Source: Desmodesmus armatus (lineage: Eukaryota; Chlorophyta; Chlorophyceae; Sphaeropleales; Scenedesmaceae). From it: DNA of 64,000 nt. The translations under genes were made by a program, and so were the position numbers. Positions 46,604 to 57,961 of the stretch are shown piece after piece (the first letter of the stretch is position 1; every line of letters begins with the position of its first letter). The notes below the pieces were generated by a model. The model saw only the letters and a list, made by a program, of their open reading frames with translations. It was not told where the DNA came from and ran no database searches. Where the stretch lies: assembly GCA_007449985.2 (NCBI GenBank), contig VIIQ02000600.1, positions 372,001 to 436,000 of the forward strand, written 5' to 3'.

Positions 46604-49209
46604 GTGAGGGCAAAGCACTGTTTGGGGGAAAGGGGTGGCAGGACAACAGCTGGTGAGGTGGCAGACCATGCAAAGGTAACAAAGCAGCACACACAGCCAT
46701 TGCACAGTACATGTTGCCTGTGCATATGCCACAGCAGCTGCACCCTAGTGCAGGAGGGGTTCGTAAGTCAGGCAAAGCCAACGCACTGCGTGTGGGGAAC
46801 ACAGATGCACCTGCTGAACACCCTCCTGCATTAGGTAACCCCCCTCCCGTGCGGCCGCTGGTCCCTGCTTAGGCAGGTTTGGAAGTGAGGAGCTTCCAAC
46901 TGCTGTGCATGTCCCAAGGGCCCCACAGCCTCAGGACAGCACGGCTGCCGAAAACCACAAGGGAGCGCACCTGACATGTGCATTGCCGAGGCCAGCCGCC
47001 AGCCCTCTCCCCCTCCCCCCTCAGTTGTAGCATGTGTTGTTGTGTGGTGGTCCGCACAGTCGCAATTCTTAAATGGGCACGTGGTGCGCTACGTGTCTGC
47101 GGCTGTGTATTGACCTGTCTTGCCGGCCCTTCTCTGGCAAGACGTGCTGGCTGCGGGGAGGCGGCAGTTTTTGTCTCCCCGACGTTGCATGTGTCACACT
47201 GTGACCTTTATGCTCACAGAGGTGCACATGCACTGATGCCAGACACCACCAACACTCACACTAGAGGCCTTTAGATATGCCGATCACCTTCCCCTGGTTC
47301 CACCCCTGTTTGCCAGCGGCAGTCATGGCAGCAGCAGCATGTATTTCTACATGTCGCCCCACTCACCCCTCTCCTGCATGCCAGCATCCCTCCCCTCCCA
47401 GCACCCCTTGCCCTCCACCACCCCTTGAGTGAGTTGGGCTTTTTTTGGGCCTGGGGAGAGCAAGCCTCCACGAGGCGGGCCTGGGCAACGGTGCTGCAAT
47501 ATGCACCGGCAAATCTAATGCTCTCTAGTGTCTGTTAAGTTCGCTTGCAAAAAATGCCCGCCATTCATGCATGGGAGGCTCGCAGTCACTTATTCCCCCT
47601 GATCCATAGAGTGCAGACGTCTCAGGTGTCGTAAGTGCTGGCTGGACTGGCCTATGGAGGTTTTCAGGCATATATTCAACACATAGGCTTTTTTTGAGTT
47701 GAAACAAGCGGTATATGAGCTTGCTGTCGGTGACGTCGTGTTGAAATCGCGCTGTTGAGAGAGGGCTTCTTCCGGCACACGTCTGCAGGCTAATGGGAAA
47801 GACCACGATATTCCATAATTCGCCTCCCCCCCTGTTCCAGAACGACACTGCCTTCTGACACCCCTCTTCCCCCACACCCCCCTGCCGACACGTGAAGGCC
47901 GTGCACGGCTCGTCCAGCAGGCCGGAAGAGGGGCTATTCTCGCATGGCTCTTTCAGAACTTCAGCCAAAATTCCGACTGTGTCTTTTTGCGTCTTGGTGA
48001 ATCACGCTGGTTGATTCTGCGCCGCAACAGCGGCCATGGTCTACTATGCGTTGGGCTGCAGCAACGGTGGACATTTGTGCTGTTGGAGTGCCACCATGCA
48101 TGTAGTATGTATGGCACTTTGAAAAGTTGAGTCGGCTGTGCCCACTTCATCCTGAAAGGACCTGCCTCCTTGGAGGCGGCGTCAAATGTCAGGCACAAAG
48201 TCCCAGAAGCCTCAACAGGGCTTCTACTTCTGGCGCAAACATCAACTGGATGGATCTTATAACAGACACAATGTGTACATGCAAGCACACCGTGCGCATT
48301 CTGGCAAGATGCATGCCAATTGGTTTTTCCCTATCGCCAATCACTGCCCCTGATGACTCTGTTACACTGACAAGGGCACACGGTGTTGCTGATTACACAC
48401 CGTGTGTGACATGCAGTGACTGCATGTATCATACATCATAGGGTTGTGTATTGCCAAATATGATAACAAACTACTATGTGACAGTTCAGCGTGAGCCACA
48501 ACCTGTTGATCTACTGTGGCTGCTAGCCCAGATGCAACAGTTGCTGTTGCTGTTGAGGGTCCCGACCGAATACTAATGATTGAGACCATGTGATCGACCT
48601 GGCCTTGTGGCCATCTTCACCTGAGAGGCAAACTGTGCTGAATCAACATCACGTGGGTTTCGTCATCACATGTTTGCACCTGGCTGAAATTTCAAAAACC
48701 ACTCTGGTACACACCATGGTGCTGTACTTGTGTGACATCCACATCTGGTCGAACAACACATGGTCTTGCAATAGCTACCTGCACAAACGATCAAAATTGT
48801 TGATGGCTCACTTCAAGTAGTACTGCAAGCACCCCACCTGCTGCGGCAGTAGGGGAGCAGATGCATGATACGCGCATCACAGGAAACATGAGCACTGATG
48901 GTCAACAGCGTTACCAGACAAAGCCGCCTACTGCTACTGATAGCACTTCAAGTGGCACGTACTCTGACACCCACCACATCCCAGATTGGCAAGGTCACCG
49001 AACAACCGATCGGCAAGGTCAACCAACATGCTGAGTCAGCACACCCTCATTAACCCACTGGGATGGCTCAAAAAGTAACCAAGTTTCGCAAGATAACACC
49101 AGTCAACAACACCTCGACTGCCACCATGTCACATCTGATGATCAGCAAACAGACCAGTCCTTTGGTTCCTGGGTATGCTGCTGGCTGCGTAAGCTGAGAA
49201 GCAAGCGAC

Positions 49210-50234
49210 TTACAGCATCGCGGCCGCCTTGAAGCGGCTGGCAAATGTGGCTCTGCTCTGGCTTGGCGCTGCGTCCTCTGGCAGCTGCACATAGTCCTGC
49301 AGGCGCTGCCGCAGCTCCTCGCCCACGTCCACCTGTGTCAGGGCCTCTGCAATGACAAAGGTCAGCACAAGCTCGCATGCTGCCATCAAGTCAGACAGCT
49401 CAAAGCCGTTCTGGTACTTGACGGAAGCAGTGCCCGACAGCGCCTCTTCAAACTGCTCCTTGCTACCGCTGTCCTCTGGCAGGGGCTTGTACAGGGCACT
49501 GCCATCGGGTTGCAGCAGCTGCTGGCAGGGCATATCTAGTCTCATGAGCATGAGGTGGCCGCTGCACTGCCCAATGCTGCGGTTGATGCTTGCAACGGGC
49601 GCCTTGGTGAGGTTCACCGTTTAGACTCCCTGTGCATCCAAGCTGGCTGAGAACTGAGGTGTCTGCAGGGCCCCACCCCGCTTGAGGGCCTTGCTTGGAC
49701 CCTGCAGCGCTTGCCACCCATAATGCAGCAGCGCCGCACCTTGCAGCAGGGTTGTACCACTGCTTCTGCTGCTGCTGCTGCTGCTGTTGCTACTGTGGCC
49801 CTTGGGGCGGGCCCTGCGGCATGCTGCCTGAAGGCCCAGCATGAGGTCCAGGATCTGCCTGTCAGTCTCCATGACCGTGGCGGCTGCCACGGCGCCCATC
49901 TGTTCATACCGCAAGGTCAGGATGTGGCCCAGCAGCCTCCATACTGCACCACAGCTGCTGTTGTACTGCGGCAATCCAACAGCCCGTTGTGCAGCCTGAC
50001 CAGCAGCGACCAGCTGCTGCAGCTGCTCCAGCAGTGCCTTCTGCTGCTGGAGCATGCTTGGCAGCGGCTGCTGCCTCTGCTGCTTGGTGGGGGACTCATC
50101 CCCTGCTGAGGTCCCTGCGGAGTGTGGCCGCTTGACGTGGAACTCAGCCATCAGAGCATCCCCATCCTGCTGGTGCTGCTCCTGCTGCTGCTGCTCCTGC
50201 CCAACAGCAGGAGCAGGACCTGGCATGCCTTCGT

Positions 50235-50274
<40 letters not shown>

Positions 50275-53200
50275 GCCAGCCTCCTCCCCGCCCGCCATCT
50301 GTACCCCACCTGCAGCGTCCTCCCCACCCACCATCTCCTCCCCACCCACAGCCTCCTCCCCACCCACAGCCTCGAGGAGCTCCTCCCCACTGACAGCCTC
50401 CTCAGAGGAGCCGCCTGCACCCTCCTGCCAGCCCGCCTCGTCACCCTCTGCCCCGGTGTCCTGCGTCATGCCCATACTGGAGGACCTGCGTGGCCACGGG
50501 CGGACTGGACTGCCTATGCCGCCCTCATCAAGCGGCTGTGCTGCCTCTGCAGCCTCTGCAACTGCCATCTGCTGCAGTAGGGCACGTGCAGCAGACAAGC
50601 TGCTTGCAGCTGCCTGCAGCCCCAGCCGACCAGCCTCACTGCCTGGCACGTTTGCAGGGAGCCCAGCTACCTCAGCCTGCAGCTGGGCTGCTGTGTAGAG
50701 CTGCAGGGTGCCTGGCACAGGCAGGCATTTGAGCTTGGGAAACAGCTGGTACACCTCCCAGTTGGTGTACATCTGGTCAGTTGGGGGCGCCTGGTAGGGG
50801 GTGGGGGCAAGAGGCACACAGGGGTGGGGGGGGGGTACTGGGGTGAGAACAAGCACTGCAGTGGCACTCTTGTTGGCCGACCCGAAGTTCCTGCCAGATG
50901 TTGAAGATTTAGCAGCCGTCTCAACTGTCAAATGTGCCATGTAGTGTCCCCCAGTGACACTCCAGAGTGGGAAGCAAAGCGCTGTTAGGCAGCCTGCTGC
51001 ATACACCAAAATGCACAGGTGAGTGCAAAAAGAACAATTGCCAGACGTCCTGTGCCTGCCAACCATTACATAGTCTTTGCAGGAGGAGGGCCCCTCCGGG
51101 GAATTGCTGGCTACATGCACGATTGCACAAAGTTCGTATGTATGGAGGGGAGGGTGGTTGGCGGCTTGTGTGCCTGTCATTTTGTCTGATTAGCATGGCC
51201 TGCTGCAGTCAGACAGGCGCCCCCTACATAAAGGAAGGTGTACAGCACCCATGCAACCAGCTAGCTAGCAAGTACGATGTTGCTGCAACTAGAGTTATAG
51301 GCTATAGCAGCGGGTGAGCCTCAAAGGGGCAGCTGGGGGTCAGCACGCCCGCCAGTTTTGGCGCGCTAAGGATAAGCAGCACCAGCCCACACCATCTGTT
51401 GAGCATTACCAGGGGCGCATGTGCACATGCATGCATGTCTGAATGCAGCGCAGCACAAACAAGTCACAGGCAGCGCAAATCTAAAGACAGCGCAGCACAT
51501 ACACTGCTAGCAGCCGGAAGGCGAGCCAAGCCCCTCCACATGATGTATGTTGAGTCCATCGCACCTGCACAATGACCCTCTGTACATCCGCCAGGCACAG
51601 CAGGTTGCACATGGACTCTGCTGCCACCTGCTGACCGCCCAACTGGGAGAGGCCCAGAGACAAGACACACAGCCGCACTTTGCCGCGCAGTGAGTTGTGG
51701 TTGTGGCTGTAAGTGTGCCCTGCCCTCCTCAGCTCCTCAAACACCGGTGGCAAGCTCTCCATGCTCCAGTCAGGCCCCAGCATGAGGGCGGCACAGGTGC
51801 AGCTTGGCTTGAGGTCACATCCTGTGATGCAGCGGCAAGAAATTTGCAGGGAATACTACTGCGTCTGTACGTTGCATGGCAGATACCAATCAGGCAGGTG
51901 CACAGGCTTCAGGCTGGCAAGCAACATGGCTTCCAGGCTAGCACTCAACACCTGTGTGTGTGCACTGAAAGCATGCACACAGCAGCGCTGTATTGCCTGT
52001 CGTGTCTGCATTGAAAGCCGCCCTCGGTAAGGGTTGTGCGCACAGATGTAGCATCTTGCTTGCCCAGGACACCAGTTGATGTTTCATGTACAGACTGTGC
52101 ACTGCACAGTCAGCTGAGTCGGCTCTCACCTGCAAGCAGCTCGTCCATGCCAAAATGTTTGCTGCCCTGGGCCCCAGTCAGCCAGCCACCGTGTATGTAG
52201 CGGCAGGATGTTTCCAGCTCTTCTGGGGCCATGCCAGCCTTCAGCAGCCTGCTCACGGTGAACGCTGAGCTGGCAATCTCAAAGCCACTGGTCACCGGCA
52301 GCACCAGGCGCCTGGTAAGGAAGAAAAGGGATGCAGCACAAGCAACAGTGAACGCATTTCATCCGTTGCATTGCCAGACTGTCGACAATAAGCAAACCCT
52401 GACAGAGCAGTCTAGATCCTAGTCTAGACTGTGCCTCATGCTCTCTTATGCGAAGCATCCTTGTTGCGCATGTGCAGCACTGCTGCTAGCATAAGATGGC
52501 ACAATCATCAAGTTGGCGCTCGACAGCACAAGCCTTAAGTAAATTCAAGATAGACGGCATGCAGCAACAAACCCCTTACTTGAGTGTGCCAGAGCGCACG
52601 CCACTAGCCAGCCCTGCAGCCATGACTCGGGCTTCATTGTCTTTGGAGTAGAGGAAGGGCCGCTCTCCGAGCACCACCTCACCATCAGCTGTGTCCGTGG
52701 CGGCCCGGCCCTCCAACACCTCATCCAGGCGGCTGAGGGTATCCCGAGACACCAAAGCCATGTTGTGGTGCCCAAACGCCGCTGGTGTGCCCCAGTCAGC
52801 AAAGGACACCTTCACCTGTTGCAGGTCCAGGCCCTGCTGGATATTGATCTTGCAGTGGCGGTTCCTGGGGGAAGACAGCGGGGAGATGTTTGTTGGAAGT
52901 TCATCCAAGAGCCTCACCATGCATACTGCACAGCCTCACCATGCATACTGCACAGCAAGCTTCACACTGCTGTGGAAGTTTAGCCAGCACATGCCTGTTG
53001 CCCAGGCCAGCTGCAGAGGGTTGTTTGACATTCAGGAAGCACAGTCACATTCACTGTTTGTAGCATGACGTCACGTGACTGCCCATCGCACGCCTCGTCC
53101 CCATACCTGTAGTGCCCAAGCTCCCCCCATGGACCCAAAGCAACAGCCTGCTGCACTGTTGTCTTTGGGTCTGCTGCGTATCTATCTGTGCGTCAAGCAG

Positions 53201-53588
53201 TGCCTGTCGCCAAGCGGCAGACGGCCTGTTGCTGGACCTGCCGCCATCGCCCATCACGTGCTTGACTTTGGAAGGCAATTGCAACAGCTTCGCACACACG
53301 CTGGCAAGTTCTGGTGACTGCACTTTGCACAGCAGGATTGGCTCCACCAGCAGCACCATGCCTGCAGCAAACAGCAGGGATGACGTTGTCAGGGCCACAG
53401 CCAAACTTTGGATGCCTTGAACAGTATAACATTTACCGATGTATTTCCGTTGCGGAATCGTTGCGGCCCGTGCGGGCGCTCCGTAAAGAGATTGCGAAGC
53501 AGGAAGGAAGCAAGCGAACTTTCTCACCAGTGGCCCCATCAACTGCCTCGCCCCCAGAATACAGACGGTTCTGGACGTCCTGATCCAT
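49210..53588 (-). CDS. Unidentified conserved-looking protein, multi-exon
   Basis: Six exons chain: 53588-53528, 53361-53107, 52864-52580, 52311-52130, 51821-51565, 50790-49621. The first five encode an ordinary globular-looking sequence: MDQDVQNRLYSGGEAVDGAT, VEPILLCKVQSPELASVCAK, VKVSFADWGTPAAFGHHNMA, LLKAGMAPEELETSCRYIHG, LGPDWSMESLPPVFEELRRA. Exon 6 is long and has a Glu/Gly-rich acidic block, an Ala run, Gln/Ser-rich parts and a basic KRPHS segment. I do not recognise the family. One base appears missing in a C run at 53123-53128; adding it restores both frame and intron phase. A TAA at 49621 ends the frame, but the same frame is open for 136 more codons to about 49210 with protein-like composition, so the true C-terminus is uncertain. 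Confidence 0.6.
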
Positions 53589-55791
53589 GCTACACGCGTT
53601 GCTTTGAGTAAACGCCGCTGGAGCGAAGCTGAGGCTCGCGAGCCAGCGATCCTCAGGCGTGTCTAATAAGCGCCTTTAATGCAAAGGATGAGCAAGAAAG
53701 TGCGTATCTGAGGCTAACGTAACGCTCAAGTGTGTTTCGGGGCCCAGTGACGACAAAGGAAAATTCAAACCCCACCACCAGATGTGATCTCTGCCACGAT
53801 ACCTGGTGCTGATGACCTGCCATAAGACCCAGACCGTCCAAGCAGCACGCCTGGAACAAAACCACAACCACCAGCATGCTGGCGGGCAGCGTACCGTGTA
53901 CTACTGTGCTTGCTGCTTTGTGAGATTGGGAGGTTGCGCAAGCTGCGCATGGAGGTTGCTTGCCAGGCTGCCTGGTCAACAGGACAGAATCAATGGCGGT
54001 GGGGCAAAAAGTGGTGCAGACTGTTGAAGTAGATGTACCGACCAACACAGCTGCAGGCGGTCATCACCTGCCGTTAGCTTTTGCGGCATGCTCAACATCA
54101 TCGTGCATGATCTGTCTGCATGAACGGATATATCTCCTTCAAAGGATGTGAGACAGCAAAGGCGGCAAAAGGTAGCGCCATATGGCATCCTATGCCGCAG
54201 GATCCACTGCAATCAACATCTGAAACGTCCCATTGAAGCAGCGGCGGGTAGCGTGACACCAGACAAAGCCAGCACCAGCACACTTGCAGCAAGCTGCCCC
54301 AGCGGCGCACACCTGGACATAAGCTGACTCATCAACCCAAAACATGATGCTGGAAACACTTGAAAACAACAGCACCTCAGCAGTTGTTGATACACCTCTC
54401 CTCCAACATGACGTGGCATAACGCAGAGCACAGACCCTGCAGCACCCAGGCAACAGAAACTCAATACGCAGAGTGTCGAGGCGTATGCAGTTCCTGCTAC
54501 GAACTCAGCCCTCTGACAGCGGTTGCCAGGGACCCAACCTAATATGACTGCAGCATTGGTCACCAGTGGCCGAACTGCCGCAAAGCCGATCGCTCGCCAG
54601 GCCGCCTGCCTACACCCTGACTCAAGCTCAAAACACACAGCTTCACCGCTCTCAACAGTAACCGACACATGTGCACCAAACATGTACTGAGGAAGGTCAG
54701 CAGCAGCACAGTAGGTAAGCAAGTTGGCCAGCAGCACAGGCACCTGGCCACCACACCCATTGTCCACCTAAAACTGACGGTGTCGACGGACCAACATGCC
54801 AACCTTCGATGAGTCAACACAACCCTGCAAGTCACTGTCAACGAAGACCATGAATGACTACAACACAGACTGACAAAGGCTACACAAATGTAACTGGTGG
54901 CAAAACCTGTCAGGATACACATGCACATGTACACGGGTGACATGTGGAGGCCAACACACTTGCAAGCCAACCGATGGCATTGCTGCTGGGCTGCAAAACC
55001 TGTTGGGAACTAGCAACACACGCTGGCTGCAACCCCTTTGCACAGCTACCCACAATGTCTTTCTCCATCCCCAGTAACAAGAAAACCGCACAACAGCACA
55101 TACAGTACAACTCTCTAGCTGCCGACACATGCAGCTTCCTGACAAGAAAAGTACAGTATACAGTACAGGAGTTAAGGCACAAGGCCCCAACCTTGGCACC
55201 AGCCAGCCAGCACAGGGCTCGTGAGGGTGCCCTATATTCTGCAAGGCCCTGCAGGACGGCAGCATTGTTCAGCACAGGCCTTGCGGCCTTGCCGTGCACA
55301 TGCCTTCCACGCAAGACACTTGCGTTGCTGTACTGCCTACTGCAAGCTGTGATTTGTAAACAAGGCGTGCAGGCGCACACCCTAGGGCCTAGAAAGCGAC
55401 CCATATGACAGCGCGCTGCTGTCTCAGTACAAGCCTCTTCAACCAGACCACACCTACTACTGCAGTACACTGGCTGCACAATCCACAAGGCTAGCAGCTG
55501 TGGTCCCAACCAGATCACACCCTGCTGACCACAGGGAGCTAGCTGCCACTCTGTCCCCAGCAGTGGGGGCCACAGCAACAGGGGCCCATTACTGATAAAG
55601 TGCAACTGCTGAATCGAGCTCAACCAACTCAACATCACAGACGGACATGCACCTGCCTGGTGCACAACTCACCAACTCGAACACCACTCACTACAAGATG
55701 CGTATGAGCCCTAACCAAGCCTGTAGCCAGCAATGCTTGAAGTCATGCAAAAGCCTGAAATCCCACAGCCACTGAAGTGAACAAAACCTTG
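53589..55791. other. Intergenic
   Basis: About 2.2 kb between the start of the unidentified gene and the end of the CRAL-TRIO gene. No coding resemblance was recognised on either strand. Confidence 0.45.
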
Positions 55792-57961
55792 TCATCCATC
55801 CATAGCATGGATCAGCACAGCCGCATCTGCACCTCCAGGACCAGACAGGCGCAGCTGTGGTGCCATAGCATGCAGCTCCTGCTGCTGCTGCAAGGCATCC
55901 TGGCTGCAGCTTCCAGTAGCACACATGCTGGCTGCCTGCTGCGCTGCTTGCTGTTCGCGCTGCTTCAGCACTCGCTGCCAGCCCTCCTGCACAGGGATGA
56001 GCTGGCCAGTTCCACCAAGGTGCGGAGGCAGCACCTGCAACCATTGATGCAGGCACAGCACAGCACGCGGCATGTCAGCACAAAAGAACATGTCAGCACA
56101 GAGCTGAACCAGGCTTGCAAGCACTGAGCCCAAAGCCCAGAGCTGCCCCTGCTGTGTGCACTGAAAGCGCGTTCAGCCCCCAGGTAGAGGCACATCATTG
56201 CGGCCGCCTACCCCGGCCACCCATACTGTGACATCCCCAATACACATATGACGGCAGCACTAGTGATGATTCAGCATCCCATGAACGTCCAGCAGTACTC
56301 AGTGGTGATGACCTGCACTATGTTGGCAGACATGCCGGTGCCCAAGCTTCACAAAACAAAATCCTGAAACAAGCTCCTGACAAGCCACCCACCTCTGCCC
56401 CCAGCTCCTGCACAAGAGCATCTGTGCCGTGTACAAACACGATCTTGGCGCGCGTCACCGGGTCGATGAAGGGCGACACGATCCGCCAGAGGCCCCAAAA
56501 GAGGCTGGACGCATTCACCATGAACAGCCGGTCCAGGTGCTCCACATAGTGCTGCTGCAGCAGGGCGAAGATGTTCTTGAGGCCGACGGCGTCGAGGTTG
56601 CGTAGGCTGAGGCCTGTGCAGCAGACACACCACACCCAACAACACAGACAGACACAGTCAGAGAGACAGACACAAGCACAGACAGGGGAACACAGACACA
56701 GACAAGTACAGGCACTACCTGTCAGACAGCCGTGGTGTGCCAGCGGAATGATGTAGGTACATGCCGAGGTGAGTGGGCACAACACATGGCTGCCTGCATG
56801 CCCAAGACCCACCAGGCATACACTGTCAGAGGTAATACTGACGCTGCTGTACTGTACCTGTACTGTACTGTCTTTACTGTACAGTTCAGCTGCGGTCTGA
56901 CTGAAGCGGAATGTGGCAATGGGTGCACGCCCAGCTGCGTGACACACAGGCACCCATGTACCCCAATCACCCCTCCAGACACACTCACCCTGCAGCTCAA
57001 ACACCGCCACTATCCTGCCCTCCGGGTTGCGCTGGGGGTCGCCTGCTGCAATCATCCCGTCAATCACGTAGCTGATGAAGCGCTGCTGGGGGAGGGGCTT
57101 GGTGAGGGTGTGCTTGCGGCCCTGGAGGATGCACACGCCCCTCCCCCTGTAGTCCTGTCCCTGTAGGAACACCTTATCCTGTTTGATGTCCTCCATCACC
57201 TCCTCCTGCACACAACACACACAGTTTGATTTATGATATCTACAACCACAGCATACAGCCACACCATTGAGTCCTTGAACGCCCCCATGCAAAGTGTGCA
57301 AGTGTGCACTTATGTGACAGGCAACTGGCAGGGGCACCCCGCAACACTCACACGCCTGCTGTGACGGAGCTTGCAAACCGGCCGCTGCATTGACCAGCAT
57401 GGTCGAGGTGCTGGAGGTGCCTCATGACTGGCACCAACTGGACCTGAAGCAAGCTGCTTCAGGTGACCCCATGACAGCTGCAGTGCCAGCCTCTAGCCTG
57501 GAGCATTGTGGCATGACCCACAGCTCACTGTTCCACTGCTTATGCAACCCTCATGCCAGCTAAAGCAGTCCTCAAGCATGCTGCAATTCCAATGTGCTGC
57601 TGACACACCTCAAGGACGCGCTTGTTTGGTGTCCATGATGCTCTCCACTCCGCATGTTTGGTGAGGTCTGCAGCTGCTGTTGCCACGTCCATCTGCAGGG
57701 GAGCAACGGCACATGCGTCAGGGGCTGCTTCTAAGGCTAAATTGTGTCTACTATAGTGCCCATTGCTGCTGCAGGGACACAGACTGACAGCTGGCACTGC
57801 TGCTGCTGCTGTACCTTTCTGGCGATAAGCCACCTCCTCAGCGTTGCGTCAGTAAGTCCTGTTTCTCCTCCTACTAATAGCTGTTCATGGACTTGTTGAA
57901 CCGGTACCAACGCCCTTAATTGCTGCACTGCAGAATCCATACTCCTGTCCATCTGAGCCAT
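55792..57961 (-). CDS. CRAL-TRIO (Sec14-like) lipid-binding protein
   Basis: Five exons (57961-57815, 57692-57609, 57205-56989, 56613-56393, 56034-55792) chain in phase to 303 aa. Exons 1-2 carry the CRAL-TRIO N-terminal helical part (GLTDATLRRWLIARK, then HAEWRASWTPNKRVLE). Exon 3 has the start of the lipid pocket (VFLQGQDYRGRGVCILQGRK, GRIVAVFELQ). Exon 4 has the signature GLSLRNLDAVGLKNIFALLQ, HYVEHLDRLFMVNAS and FWGLWRIVSPFIDPVTRAKI. Exon 5 closes the domain with VLPPHLGGTGQLIPV and a Gln-rich tail. Sec14-type proteins shuttle phosphatidylinositol and other lipids between membranes. No GOLD or other extra domain is present. The start is the first ATG after an in-frame upstream stop. Confidence 0.9.

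Larger units (their letters stand above)
45565..49209. other. Long stretch with little recognisable coding
   Basis: About 3.6 kb. It holds the hairpin at 46328-46370, a weak two-exon candidate at 46150-46603, and a minus-strand open frame at 47968-47525 that lacks an ATG and any resemblance. It should also hold the upstream part of the BASS4-like gene. Confidence 0.4.

Noticed and set aside
47525..47968. Minus-strand open frame of 147 codons
   Set aside because: Starts at TTG, has no ATG, and no recognisable domain or splice partner; possibly an old repeat remnant.
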